Positions 1-5,610 of a DNA stretch of 6,999 bases are shown here, one piece after another (within the stretch, counting starts at the first letter, position 1; each line of letters starts with the position of its first letter). The notes under the pieces are model-generated. The model did not search any database, had not been told where the DNA came from, and saw only the letters and a list, made by a program, of their open reading frames with translations. This DNA comes from Halieaceae bacterium (lineage in GTDB: Bacteria > Pseudomonadota > Gammaproteobacteria > Pseudomonadales > Halieaceae). The translations under genes and the position numbers were made by a program. The DNA is taken from assembly GCA_009886815.1 (NCBI GenBank), contig QXYP01000176.1, positions 1-6,999 of the forward strand, in the 5' to 3' direction.

Positions 1-891
1 GTCGGGTAATTCTGCGTGTGTCTGTAAATACTGTCGTAGTGCTCCCGAGCACATGGCAAGAACCGCATCATTAAACGTACCGCCAAAGGCTTTGCCGATG
101 GCCTCTATGCGGGCAAAGGGCCAAGACTGAGCGACAAAACGTCGCGCGCCGTGAATTGTGTGATTTAGCGAGCTAATCGGTACCCGCTGGTGAGGCAGGC
201 TTAGAGCGCCGCCTCTGCCGGCCCAAGTCCGCGAAAAAGCCGATAAAGCTCGAACGAGATTGGTGCTGCTGTCGAAGGTGGACTTCAGTATATCGGCGAC
301 GTTACGAAGCTCTTCATCTGAGTGCACCGGCTGTTTTCCTGTGCGCAGACCATTTTTGTAGCGCTGCCATGATTGTAGAGACAGCGGTGACTCTTCAAGA
401 ATATTGTTGGGGTCGGTGGAGAGCATACTTCGAGAAATATGTATGGAGCGGGCACCATCTACAGCGGCGTGGTGAGTTTTCGTGTACACAGCAAATTGTC
501 GGTTTTGAAGCCCTTCAATTAAATGCATCTCCCACAGCGGCCGGGATCGCTCTAATAGCGTACCGTGTAATCGTGAGGTTAAATTGAACAGCTCTCGATA
601 CCGACCCGGCTTGGGCAATGCTGAATGCCTTACGTGGTAGTCCATATCCATTGCGGCGTCGGGCTCCCAGTATGCCGTGCCCGCTAGTCCAAGGCGCCCA
701 AGCCGCAAACGGTCGCCAAATGGTGGCAGCAGAGACTCGGCATTGCGCACATTGGTAGCGAGGCCTGAGAGGAATTCTTGTTCATCGGCGCCTTCAGGAA
801 GCGTGTATAAACCCAAACTGGCTACATGCATGGGGGTTTCACGATTTTCTGAGGTCAGAAAACCCTTGTCGACGAGGCTGAGTTTTTTCAT
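1..891 (-). CDS. Wax ester synthase/diacylglycerol acyltransferase (WS/DGAT), 5' part only
   Basis: Reading the minus strand from ATG at 891 gives 297 uninterrupted codons running off the left edge, so this is the N-terminal part of a protein; WS/DGATs are usually about 450-500 residues. The family transfers an acyl group from acyl-CoA to a fatty alcohol or diacylglycerol, making wax esters or triacylglycerols for storage at the inner face of the membrane. The N-terminus (MKKLSLVDKGFL, then ETPMHVASLGLY) is family-typical. The catalytic HHxxxDG motif is intact as HHAAVDG at residues 140-146. The PLW motif (PLWEMHLIEGL, 118-128) and the ND motif (NDAVLAMCSGALR, from residue 274) are also present. 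A GGAC at 902-899 lies 7 bases before the ATG and may serve as ribosome binding site. The gene is divergent from the alpha/beta hydrolase at 1068. Family assignment is very secure; substrate preference (wax ester or triacylglycerol) cannot be read from the sequence. Confidence 0.95.
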   Translation of the reverse strand, partial: MKKLSLVDKGFLTSENRETPMHVASLGLYTLPEGADEQEFLSGLATNVRNAESLLPPFGDRLRLGRLGLAGTAYWEPDAAMDMDYHVRHSALPKPGRYRELFNLTSRLHGTLLERSRPLWEMHLIEGLQNRQFAVYTKTHHAAVDGARSIHISRSMLSTDPNNILEESPLSLQSWQRYKNGLRTGKQPVHSDEELRNVADILKSTFDSSTNLVRALSAFSRTWAGRGGALSLPHQRVPISSLNHTIHGARRFVAQSWPFARIEAIGKAFGGTFNDAVLAMCSGALRQYLQTHAELPD

Positions 892-1067
892 GCGCTAAGT
901 CCAAACACTGAGACGTGGATCATGATAGCGTAGGTTTAATCTTGTGTGCTTAGATTTAAGTGAACACCCGACATGCAATTTTTTAGAGCGCATAGCGGTG
1001 TAAAATTCAGCAAGATCACCGATACGATATTAACGTTTATTTTTGATACGAATAAGGTTCTAAATTT
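892..1067. promoter_or_regulatory. Divergent intergenic region between acyltransferase and alpha/beta hydrolase
   Basis: These 176 bases must contain the promoters of both divergent genes. On the plus strand a TAAAAT hexamer at 1001-1006 differs from the -10 consensus by one base, but no good -35 lies 16-18 bases upstream of it. The heptamer GATACGA occurs at 1021-1027 and again at 1045-1051, a 24-base periodicity that would suit a regulator binding on one face of the helix. TTATT at 1037-1041 and AATAA at 1051-1055 form a short AT-rich inverted repeat just before the AAGG (1054-1057) that probably serves as ribosome binding site for the hydrolase. All are pattern-level observations; only the location between divergent starts is firm. 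Confidence 0.4.
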
Positions 1068-1958
1068 ATGTCAGAGCGTTACTTAGACGCGAATGGTGTT
1101 CGTCTCGCTTACGATGATTTTGGCAACGCCAATGATCCCGCTATTTTACTGATTATGGGTATGGCAACCCAGATGACCGCTTGGCCGCTGTCTTTTTGTC
1201 GGGGCCTCGCCGATCGTGGTTTTTATGTGGTTCGCTATGACAACAGAGATGTTGGGCTGTCAGAAAAAATGCTGACTGCCCGGATTCCCAGCACTCTCGA
1301 CATGATGCTCAAAGCGGGAATCAATAGACCGCTTAAGGTGTCTTATAAACTCGATGATATGGCGACGGATGCGCTCGAACTCATGAATGCGCTTAATCTG
1401 AATCAGGCTCATGTAGTAGGGGTTTCCATGGGTGGCATGATTGGTCAAGTTCTGGCTGCAAAGCACACCAGTCGGGTATGCTCGTTGACGTCGATTATGT
1501 CTTCAAGCGGCGACCCCAATTTACCTCGGGCCAGTAAGAAGGTGACCCGAGCGCTCTTAAAGCGCTACCTAGGGTTAGTAAAGCCCGGTTTGAAAAGCAC
1601 GATTGCCTTCCAAAGGTTAATAGGCAGTCCGGGGTTTCCCCAAAGTGATGACGAACTCAATGAAAAAGTGCGGGCCGCTTTTCAGCGTAGCTTTTATCCC
1701 CCCGGGTTTGCTCGGCATATGGCAGCGATTATGGCCAGCGGTAGTCGAGTGGAGCTATTAAAAGCGATCAAAACGCCTAGCTTGGTTATTCACGGTCGTG
1801 ACGATGTGCTTGTGCCGCTGGCGTGCGGAGTTGATACGGCGAGGCAAATTCCTAACGCTGCGCTGAAAATCATTGATGGTATGGGCCATAACCTGCCCGA
1901 ATCTCTGGTCCCAATACTGACCGATTTAGTCGCAGATCATGTCCTTGCCAAGGCGTAA
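1068..1958 (+). CDS. Alpha/beta hydrolase (serine esterase/lipase-like)
   Basis: This 296-residue protein has a complete alpha/beta hydrolase core and no signal peptide, so it is probably cytoplasmic. The oxyanion-hole segment is LLIMGMATQMTAWP (about 27-40), followed by YDNRDVGLS (57-65). The nucleophile elbow is GVSMGG with Ser120, the acid is probably Asp246 in HGRDDVLVP (242-250), and the catalytic histidine is His274 in GMGHNLPE. The DNRDxGLS segment and the overall length resemble the subgroup often named 3-oxoadipate enol-lactonase-like or RdmC-like esterases, a name that does not predict substrate. AAGG 10 bases before the ATG is a modest ribosome binding site. Its divergent neighbour is a wax ester/triacylglycerol-forming acyltransferase, so a lipid or acyl-ester substrate is a reasonable but unproven guess. 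No pca or other aromatic-degradation gene is seen nearby, which argues against an enol-lactonase role. Confidence 0.93.
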   Translation: MSERYLDANGVRLAYDDFGNANDPAILLIMGMATQMTAWPLSFCRGLADRGFYVVRYDNRDVGLSEKMLTARIPSTLDMMLKAGINRPLKVSYKLDDMATDALELMNALNLNQAHVVGVSMGGMIGQVLAAKHTSRVCSLTSIMSSSGDPNLPRASKKVTRALLKRYLGLVKPGLKSTIAFQRLIGSPGFPQSDDELNEKVRAAFQRSFYPPGFARHMAAIMASGSRVELLKAIKTPSLVIHGRDDVLVPLACGVDTARQIPNAALKIIDGMGHNLPESLVPILTDLVADHVLAKA

Positions 1959-2100
1959 CGGCAAAGTCCAGCACTAAAGAGGGGCGTGGGTCTCGGCGCT
2001 GGCACCGAACAATGCCTGCTTGAAACGGTTGGATGCTATGAGGCATAAGTACCAGGTGTAAATTTCCGCGAAATGCAGCACACCGACTCGAAGCTGTCCG

Positions 2101-2117
2101 TTAGGTCTTAAGCCTAA
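2101..2117. repeat. Short inverted repeat TTAGGT/GCCTAA
   Basis: TTAGGT and GCCTAA flank a 5-base loop (CTTAA), giving a 6-pair stem whose innermost pair is a T-G wobble. No T-run follows on either strand, so it does not look like an intrinsic terminator. It lies in the 244-base gene-free stretch 1959-2202, and its CCTAAGC core (2113-2119) recurs in the larger inverted repeat at 2151-2193. Function unknown. Confidence 0.35.
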
Positions 2118-2150
2118 GCGTTGGTTCAAAAAATAATTGACCCGTTAGTA

Positions 2151-2193
2151 AACCCTAAGCCCATTTGAAATATCGACTATGAGCTTAGGGGTT
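2151..2193 (-). terminator. Possible hairpin after the NTF2-like gene (weak terminator candidate)
   Basis: AACCCTAAGC (2151-2160) is complementary to GCTTAGGGGTT (2183-2193) apart from one bulged G, with a 22-base loop. On the minus strand the hairpin begins 9 bases after the TAA at 2205-2203, where a terminator or 3'-end stabilising structure would be expected. There is no proper T-tract directly after the stem (TACTAACGG follows), so intrinsic termination is doubtful. It could instead be a mRNA-stabilising or protein-binding element. Confidence 0.3.
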
Positions 2194-2202
2194 CGCGATT
2201 TA

Positions 2203-2586
2203 TTAGCTCGCTGGAGCCGACGCCGTTGCTACCACCAGCCAAGCGCTTCCCTGCTTCTGAATGACATGCAGGCTTGCGTGAGGGTCTGAGCCGGCTGCCG
2301 TATGCACCATCACGGCTATATTGTCACTGAGAAACTTCACCTGATAGTTGCTGACGACATATTCCTCGCCGACATTGGCGTTAGCAGCAGCGTCTGCCAC
2401 CAAGTCGCTAAAATTAACAACGCCTGTCGGCCCTATGCCGATGACGTCCTCGGCAACGTAGCCTGCAGGTCCACCTGCCATTCCCCATTGCTTATCCATG
2501 GCAATCAAGTCATCGGAAACGTCTGCGGCTGTAAACGATGAAAGTGAGGCTATAACGGCTATTAGTATTGTTTTTGAAAAGCTCAT
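2203..2586 (-). CDS. Small exported NTF2/SnoaL-like (DUF4440-type) protein
   Basis: The product is 127 residues. Residues 1-21 form a signal peptide (charged MSFSK, hydrophobic TILIAVIASLSS, cleavage probably near FTAA|DV), so the mature protein of about 106 residues is likely periplasmic. The mature part begins with a helix (DDLIAMDKQW), continues with DVIGIGPTGVVNFSDLVAD (47-65), and ends with strands of the pattern HASLHVIQKQGSAWLVVATASAPA (from 103), where a basic residue, G and W precede LVVA, as in DUF4440/SnoaL-like NTF2-fold proteins. The segment between the first helix and the first strand is shorter than usual, so the assignment is moderate. Members range from enzymes to ligand-binding proteins and no catalytic residue can be named here. 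The start is supported by GGAG at 2595-2592, 5 bases before the ATG. It lies 122 bases downstream of trhO on the same strand and may be transcribed separately. Confidence 0.75.
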   Translation of the reverse strand: MSFSKTILIAVIASLSSFTAADVSDDLIAMDKQWGMAGGPAGYVAEDVIGIGPTGVVNFSDLVADAAANANVGEEYVVSNYQVKFLSDNIAVMVHTAAGSDPHASLHVIQKQGSAWLVVATASAPAS

Positions 2587-2708
2587 AAATTCTCCAGGGC
2601 ACTTGGCATGAATGTTTTGATTATTGACGAAGCATTACGGCACAAATTCGACGGGTTGGCTATGATTATTACCCGGCGCTCTAAACTGCCTACAATCGCC
2701 TTCAGGCC

Positions 2709-3707
2709 CTAATTTTTATCCCGCTGGCGCTGATTATTTTTTAACTGCAGCTTTGCCTGTTTTTTTTCGGTGATCGTCTCGGTCATGGATTGGCCGATGT
2801 GGATTTCTCCTCGATCCCGAGCTAACCCCATTTGACGTTCACGTTCAGAATAACGTCGTCTTTGATTTTCAGACTGCTTTGCATGGCAATGATGGCAGCT
2901 CACACCTTTTTGATAATGTTCGTTGAGCTTGTCGCTCTCAGTGATAGGCCGGCGACAGGCATGGCACTGATCATACTGGCCCTTTTCTAGCCGATGATTG
3001 ACCGTGACACGATTGTCGAATACGAAACACTCCCCTCGCCACTGACTTTGCGTTTCTGGTACTTCTTCTAAATATTTAAGAATGCCGCCTTTAAGGTGAT
3101 AGACCTCGTTAAAACCCTGCTGTTTCAGGAAGGCTGTCGACTTTTCACAGCGAATACCGCCCGTACAGAACATGGCGATCTTTTTATGTTTTGCGGGATT
3201 TAGGTGCTGTTCAACGTAGGCTGGCAACTCTCGAAAAGAATGGGTGCCAGGGTTTACAGCATTTTCGAAAGAACCTATCTCCACCTCATAGTCATTTCGA
3301 GTATCCAGAAGTAGCACTTCGGGGTCGTTGATGAGTGCGTTCCAGTCTTTGGGGTCAACATAAGTCCCTACAATATCGTTGGGATCAATGCCCTCAACGC
3401 CCATGGTGACGATTTCCTTTTTGAGTTTCACTTTGGTGCGAAAAAAAGGCGTCTTTTCAACGTATGACTCCTTCGCCTCTAGGTCGGCGAAGCGGGGGTC
3501 ATGTTTAAGCCAGCTGAGGACATTATCGATGCCCTCGCGAGACCCTGCGATCGTCCCATTAATGCCCTCCGCCGCTAGTAGCAAAGTGCCGCGCACATTA
3601 TTGTCGGTCATTATTTGGTGCAGGGGCTCTCGAAAGGCTTCAAAGTCTGGCAGGGCGGCAAAGCGATAAAGCGCGGCAACCACGACGGTACAAGACACGT
3701 CTGTCAT
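2709..3707 (-). CDS. trhO: tRNA uridine(34) hydroxylase TrhO (YceA/UPF0176, rhodanese family)
   Basis: TrhO carries out oxygen-dependent hydroxylation of uridine 34 in the anticodon wobble position to 5-hydroxyuridine, the precursor of the mo5U/cmo5U modifications; it is cytoplasmic. The 332 residues match the family in length and order. An N-terminal acylphosphatase-like domain contains [17 protein letters not shown] (39-55). A rhodanese domain spans roughly 115-215, with [15 protein letters not shown] (133-147) and the active-site loop [10 protein letters not shown], whose candidate catalytic cysteine is Cys181. A C-terminal region has two CxxC pairs (248/251 and 271/274) that look metal-binding, followed by a Lys/Gln/Arg-rich tail suited to RNA contact. 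AGGAG at 3716-3712 is a strong ribosome binding site just before the ATG. The flanking genes give no functional link; it appears to be a stand-alone housekeeping gene. Confidence 0.95.
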   Translation of the reverse strand: MTDVSCTVVVAALYRFAALPDFEAFREPLHQIMTDNNVRGTLLLAAEGINGTIAGSREGIDNVLSWLKHDPRFADLEAKESYVEKTPFFRTKVKLKKEIVTMGVEGIDPNDIVGTYVDPKDWNALINDPEVLLLDTRNDYEVEIGSFENAVNPGTHSFRELPAYVEQHLNPAKHKKIAMFCTGGIRCEKSTAFLKQQGFNEVYHLKGGILKYLEEVPETQSQWRGECFVFDNRVTVNHRLEKGQYDQCHACRRPITESDKLNEHYQKGVSCHHCHAKQSENQRRRYSERERQMGLARDRGEIHIGQSMTETITEKKQAKLQLKNNQRQRDKN

Positions 3708-4024
3708 AAAACTCCTCTGTGCTAACCAACACGCAAAGCTGGTGCTTCAGTAATGCGTAAGTCTAGCAAATTGTGTGTTGAGGGTCTTTTTGACGCCGTT
3801 ATATCGTGTCTCGCTGGGTAGTTAATTTGCTGTACGTGGCCGAGTACGGCAACAGTCGCACGGGTAACGTTAAATCTATAATCGTTATTTGTCTGGCCTA
3901 GGCTCCTGAAATAAAGCAGCGGGTTTATGGAAAATAGGGTGTGCCAACCGAGTCACGGCTGGAATAGTGCGTCGCATTACTGCATGCTTCGCGATGTAAC
4001 GTGGGGCAGTAACTCGAGGCAGTT
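3708..4024. promoter_or_regulatory. 317-base divergent intergenic region between trhO and the TetR gene
   Basis: No convincing gene was found here on either strand. A perfect TATAAT lies at 3877-3882 (plus) but has no good -35 at 16-18 bases. It is bracketed by an inverted pair TAACG (3865-3869) and CGTTA (3883-3887). A second weak plus-strand candidate is TTGAGG at 3778-3783 with TATATC at 3800-3805 (16-base spacer). GCCG/CGGC around 3839-3850 forms a small 4-base-arm inverted repeat, and a longer palindrome at 3944-3962 is listed separately. The trhO promoter should lie near 3720-3780 on the minus strand, but no clear hexamer pair is seen. GAGG at 4016-4019, 5 bases before the ATG at 4025, supports the TetR start. 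Confidence 0.4.
3944..3962. repeat. 19-base imperfect palindrome upstream of the TetR gene (possible operator)
   Basis: CCAACCG, AGTCA, CGGCTGG: the 7-base arms are complementary except for one A/C mismatch, around a 5-base centre. It ends 62 bases before the TetR-family start codon and downstream of the TATAAT at 3877-3882. TetR-family regulators often repress themselves through palindromes in this position. It could equally form a hairpin in the leader RNA. It does not share its sequence with the palindrome at 5572-5588, so the two are unlikely to bind the same protein equally. Confidence 0.4.
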
Positions 4025-4612
4025 ATGTTTGAGATAGAAGTTGAAGAAGCTATAGACGGTCGTCGGCTTCGCAGTGAGCGGAGCGTTCGCGCGATCATTG
4101 AAGCGGCGCTAGCCTTGCAAGCTGAGGGAGTGCTGGTCCCTACGGCTCAACAGATCTCCGATCGAGCGGGTGTTGGCATTCGTTCTTTTTTTCGCCACTT
4201 CGAAGATATGGAGAGTCTGTTCGCCGCGGTTGACGTAAAAATTCGAGATTCATATGAAGCCCTGTTTCTTGGCGGTGAGCGGGATGGAAGCATTGAGGAG
4301 CGCATCGAGCGTGCGGTGATACGTCGCTCGGAGGCCTTTGAGAGTGTTAATAATGTGATGCAGGGGACTCTGGTTCAGCTCTGGCGTTATGAGGTTTTGC
4401 GTAAGCATTACGCTCGAAATCAACGCGGCTTACGCAAAGACTTGGAAAACTGGTTGCCCGAAGTGAAGCAAATGGATCGCGGTGACCGCGAGTCAATGCA
4501 TGCTATTGCCTCCTTCGAAATGTGGCACCGACTTCGATATCACCAGGGGCTGACAAAACAGGCGTCTATTAATATTGTGCTGAAGCTGTTGAGACTTCAG
4601 CTTGTAAGGTAA
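4025..4612 (+). CDS. TetR/AcrR-family transcriptional regulator
   Basis: The 195-residue product has normal TetR-family length. The N-terminal DNA-binding domain covers about residues 12-68: helix 1 (RSERSVRAIIEAALALQAEG), then the helix-turn-helix PTAQQISDRAGVGIRSFFRH (39-58), followed by FEDMESLFAAV. The SFFRHFxDMESLF pattern is typical of TetR recognition and linker helices. The remaining residues (about 75-195) are helical, diverge as usual for the ligand-binding/dimer domain, and give no clue to the ligand. It converges on the enoyl-CoA hydratase gene with only 50 bases between stop codons. TetR regulators next to CoA-ester enzymes often respond to acyl-CoA or fatty-acid ligands; that is inference from context. 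The most attractive target is the palindrome at 5572-5588, beyond the hydratase gene; self-regulation through 3944-3962 is also possible. Confidence 0.93.
   Translation: MFEIEVEEAIDGRRLRSERSVRAIIEAALALQAEGVLVPTAQQISDRAGVGIRSFFRHFEDMESLFAAVDVKIRDSYEALFLGGERDGSIEERIERAVIRRSEAFESVNNVMQGTLVQLWRYEVLRKHYARNQRGLRKDLENWLPEVKQMDRGDRESMHAIASFEMWHRLRYHQGLTKQASINIVLKLLRLQLVR
4579..4601. terminator. Hairpin at the 3' end of the TetR gene (weak terminator candidate)
   Basis: GCTGAAG (4579-4585) and CTTCAGC (4595-4601) are a perfect 7-base inverted repeat with a 9-base loop. They overlap the last codons of the regulator gene (stop at 4610-4612), between two convergent genes. The following bases (TTGTAAGGTAATTG) are only loosely T-rich, so termination is possible but not strong. 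AAGGC (4630-4634) and GCCTT (4666-4670) form a second, long-looped pair across the convergent gap. Confidence 0.25.
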
Positions 4613-4662
4613 TTGTCGTAGGTAAGGGCAAGGCTCTTTGATTGATAGGCACTTGATTTTGG

Positions 4663-5448
4663 TTAGCCTTTATTGAAGACCGGCTTACGCTTTTCAAGAA
4701 ACGCGAGCATCCCCTCTTGCTGATCCACTGTGCCAAAAGTCGAAAGAACGGCCGCTCTTTCTGTCTTTAACAAGGTGTCTAGATTACGGTCTTCGCTACC
4801 AATGACAACGTCCATAACGCCTTTCACCGCGGCTGCGGGTTGCGCGGCCAATGTGTGAGCTAAGTCAATCGCCCGTTGCTTGAGTTCATTAAGGGGCCAG
4901 ACTTCATGCACTAGGCCAATGCTCAGAGCTTCGGGGCCCGAGAGCTTCTTGCCTCTCAGGATCATGTCTAGGGCATGATCGCGGCCTACACACTTGCTAA
5001 GCCTAGCGCTGCCTCCCCACGCCGGAACGGCCCCGAGGTCCATTTCGGGTAATCCTATTTGCGCGTTTTCCTCTGCCGCTAAGCGAAAGTGGCATCCCAG
5101 AGGTAACTCTAGGCCGGCACCCAGACAGTACCCAAAGAGGGTGGCTATCCATGGCTTTCCCATATTCTCAATAGCGGCAATCACGCGAAGACGTTGATCG
5201 AAAAAAACGTTGGCATCACCAGCCTGTTCAATGCCCAAGGCCAACTGTTTCAAATTCATTCCCACAGAAAAATTATCTAAGCCCTCAGCCGTTATCACCA
5301 CCGCGCGTATGTTGTCGTTTCTTGCGAGTTCGTTTACCTGAACTTCCAGTAGATCAACGAAATCGAGTGTCATACGGTTGTACGGCGCGTCATTGACAGA
5401 AATGATGGCTATCGCATCATCGAATGTGATCAGTAAGGGTTCATTCAT
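4663..5448 (-). CDS. Enoyl-CoA hydratase/isomerase (crotonase) family protein
   Basis: From ATG at 5448 the product is 261 residues, the normal size of a crotonase. The fold opens with LLITFDDAIAIISVNDAPYN. The first oxyanion-hole segment is NFSVGMNLKQL (59-69) and the second lies in GYCLGAGLELPLGCHFRLAA (106-125). Both acidic residues used by true hydratases are present: Glu114 (GLE) and Glu135 (GLPEMDLG), followed by PAWGGSARLSKCVG. Hydration of a trans-2-enoyl-CoA, as in fatty-acid beta-oxidation, is therefore possible, though the family also holds isomerases and other enzymes; the exact substrate is unknown. The frame stays open upstream to a GTG at 5565 (39 more residues), but those residues do not fit the crotonase fold and that GTG sits inside the promoter-like region, so 5448 is preferred. 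GAGAGA precedes the ATG at a rather long distance. The gene is convergent with the TetR regulator and divergent from the PfpI-like gene. Confidence 0.88.
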   Translation of the reverse strand: MNEPLLITFDDAIAIISVNDAPYNRMTLDFVDLLEVQVNELARNDNIRAVVITAEGLDNFSVGMNLKQLALGIEQAGDANVFFDQRLRVIAAIENMGKPWIATLFGYCLGAGLELPLGCHFRLAAEENAQIGLPEMDLGAVPAWGGSARLSKCVGRDHALDMILRGKKLSGPEALSIGLVHEVWPLNELKQRAIDLAHTLAAQPAAAVKGVMDVVIGSEDRNLDTLLKTERAAVLSTFGTVDQQEGMLAFLEKRKPVFNKG

Positions 5449-5539
5449 AAGCCGGTCTCTCTCATCAAGGGCTATTGTCAGAGCCGACAACGCCCTGGGG
5501 TGTGCTTTCAGGTTTGGCTTGATTGCAACGGGCTTTCGC

Positions 5540-5549
5540 GTGACGTCAC
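5540..5549. repeat. Perfect 10-base palindrome GTGACGTCAC
   Basis: A contiguous self-complementary GTGACGTCAC lies within the divergent region between the hydratase ATG (5448) and the PfpI-like gene. It shares TGAC/GTCA half-ends with the spaced palindrome at 5572-5588, but is contiguous rather than spaced. It could be an additional binding site, or chance. If the hydratase began at GTG 5565 this site would lie inside its coding sequence. Confidence 0.3.
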
Positions 5550-5560
5550 ATTGATGCGCG

Positions 5561-5589
5561 ATCACTTAATATGACATACTATATGTCAA
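5561..5589 (-). promoter_or_regulatory. Candidate promoter for the enoyl-CoA hydratase gene
   Basis: On the minus strand TTGACA at 5589-5584 is a perfect -35 hexamer. At a 17-base spacing the -10 would be AGTGAT (5566-5561), a poor match, so the promoter may be weak or activator-assisted. Transcription would then start near 5554, downstream of the GTG at 5565 and upstream of the ATG at 5448. This supports the shorter protein and implies a leader of about 100 bases. The -35 lies almost entirely inside the 17-base palindrome. Confidence 0.35.
5572..5588. promoter_or_regulatory. Perfect 17-base palindrome, candidate TetR-family operator
   Basis: TGACATA, CTA, TATGTCA: two perfect 7-base arms around a 3-base centre. 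It sits between the divergent hydratase and PfpI-like genes, ending 22 bases before the ATG at 5611 and covering the -35 hexamer (TTGACA, minus strand, 5589-5584) of the hydratase side. Size, symmetry and placement match sites bound by dimeric repressors such as TetR-family proteins. A TetR-family gene lies one gene away, at 4025-4612. Binding by that protein is inferred, not shown. Confidence 0.6.
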
Positions 5590-5610
5590 CTAATTAGAAG
5601 ACCAGAGACG

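Noticed and set aside
369..898. Two plus-strand open frames (369-587 and 677-898)
   Set aside because: They lie antisense to the WS/DGAT reading frame, which carries HHAAVDG, PLW and ND motifs; the translated plus-strand products resemble no family.
1953..2107. Integron attC-like ends: GCGTAAC at 1953-1959 and GTTAGGT at 2100-2106
   Set aside because: The right end fits GTTRRRY, but the left end breaks RYYYAAC, the span is long for attC, the inner boxes do not pair with correct spacing, and the surroundings are not cassette-like.
2302..2541. Plus-strand open frame inside the NTF2-like gene
   Set aside because: It is a shadow; the minus frame has a signal peptide, a good ribosome binding site and a recognisable C-terminal pattern.
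3379..3669. Plus-strand open frame within trhO
   Set aside because: It is antisense to a securely identified gene, and its translation is low-complexity Ser/Arg-rich without family features.
3877..3882. TATAAT as a stand-alone promoter call
   Set aside because: The hexamer is perfect, but no acceptable -35 sits 16-18 bases upstream, so it is noted only within the intergenic region.
4994..5197. Plus-strand open frame within the hydratase gene
   Set aside because: It lies opposite the conserved oxyanion-hole and Glu segments of the crotonase, so it is a shadow.
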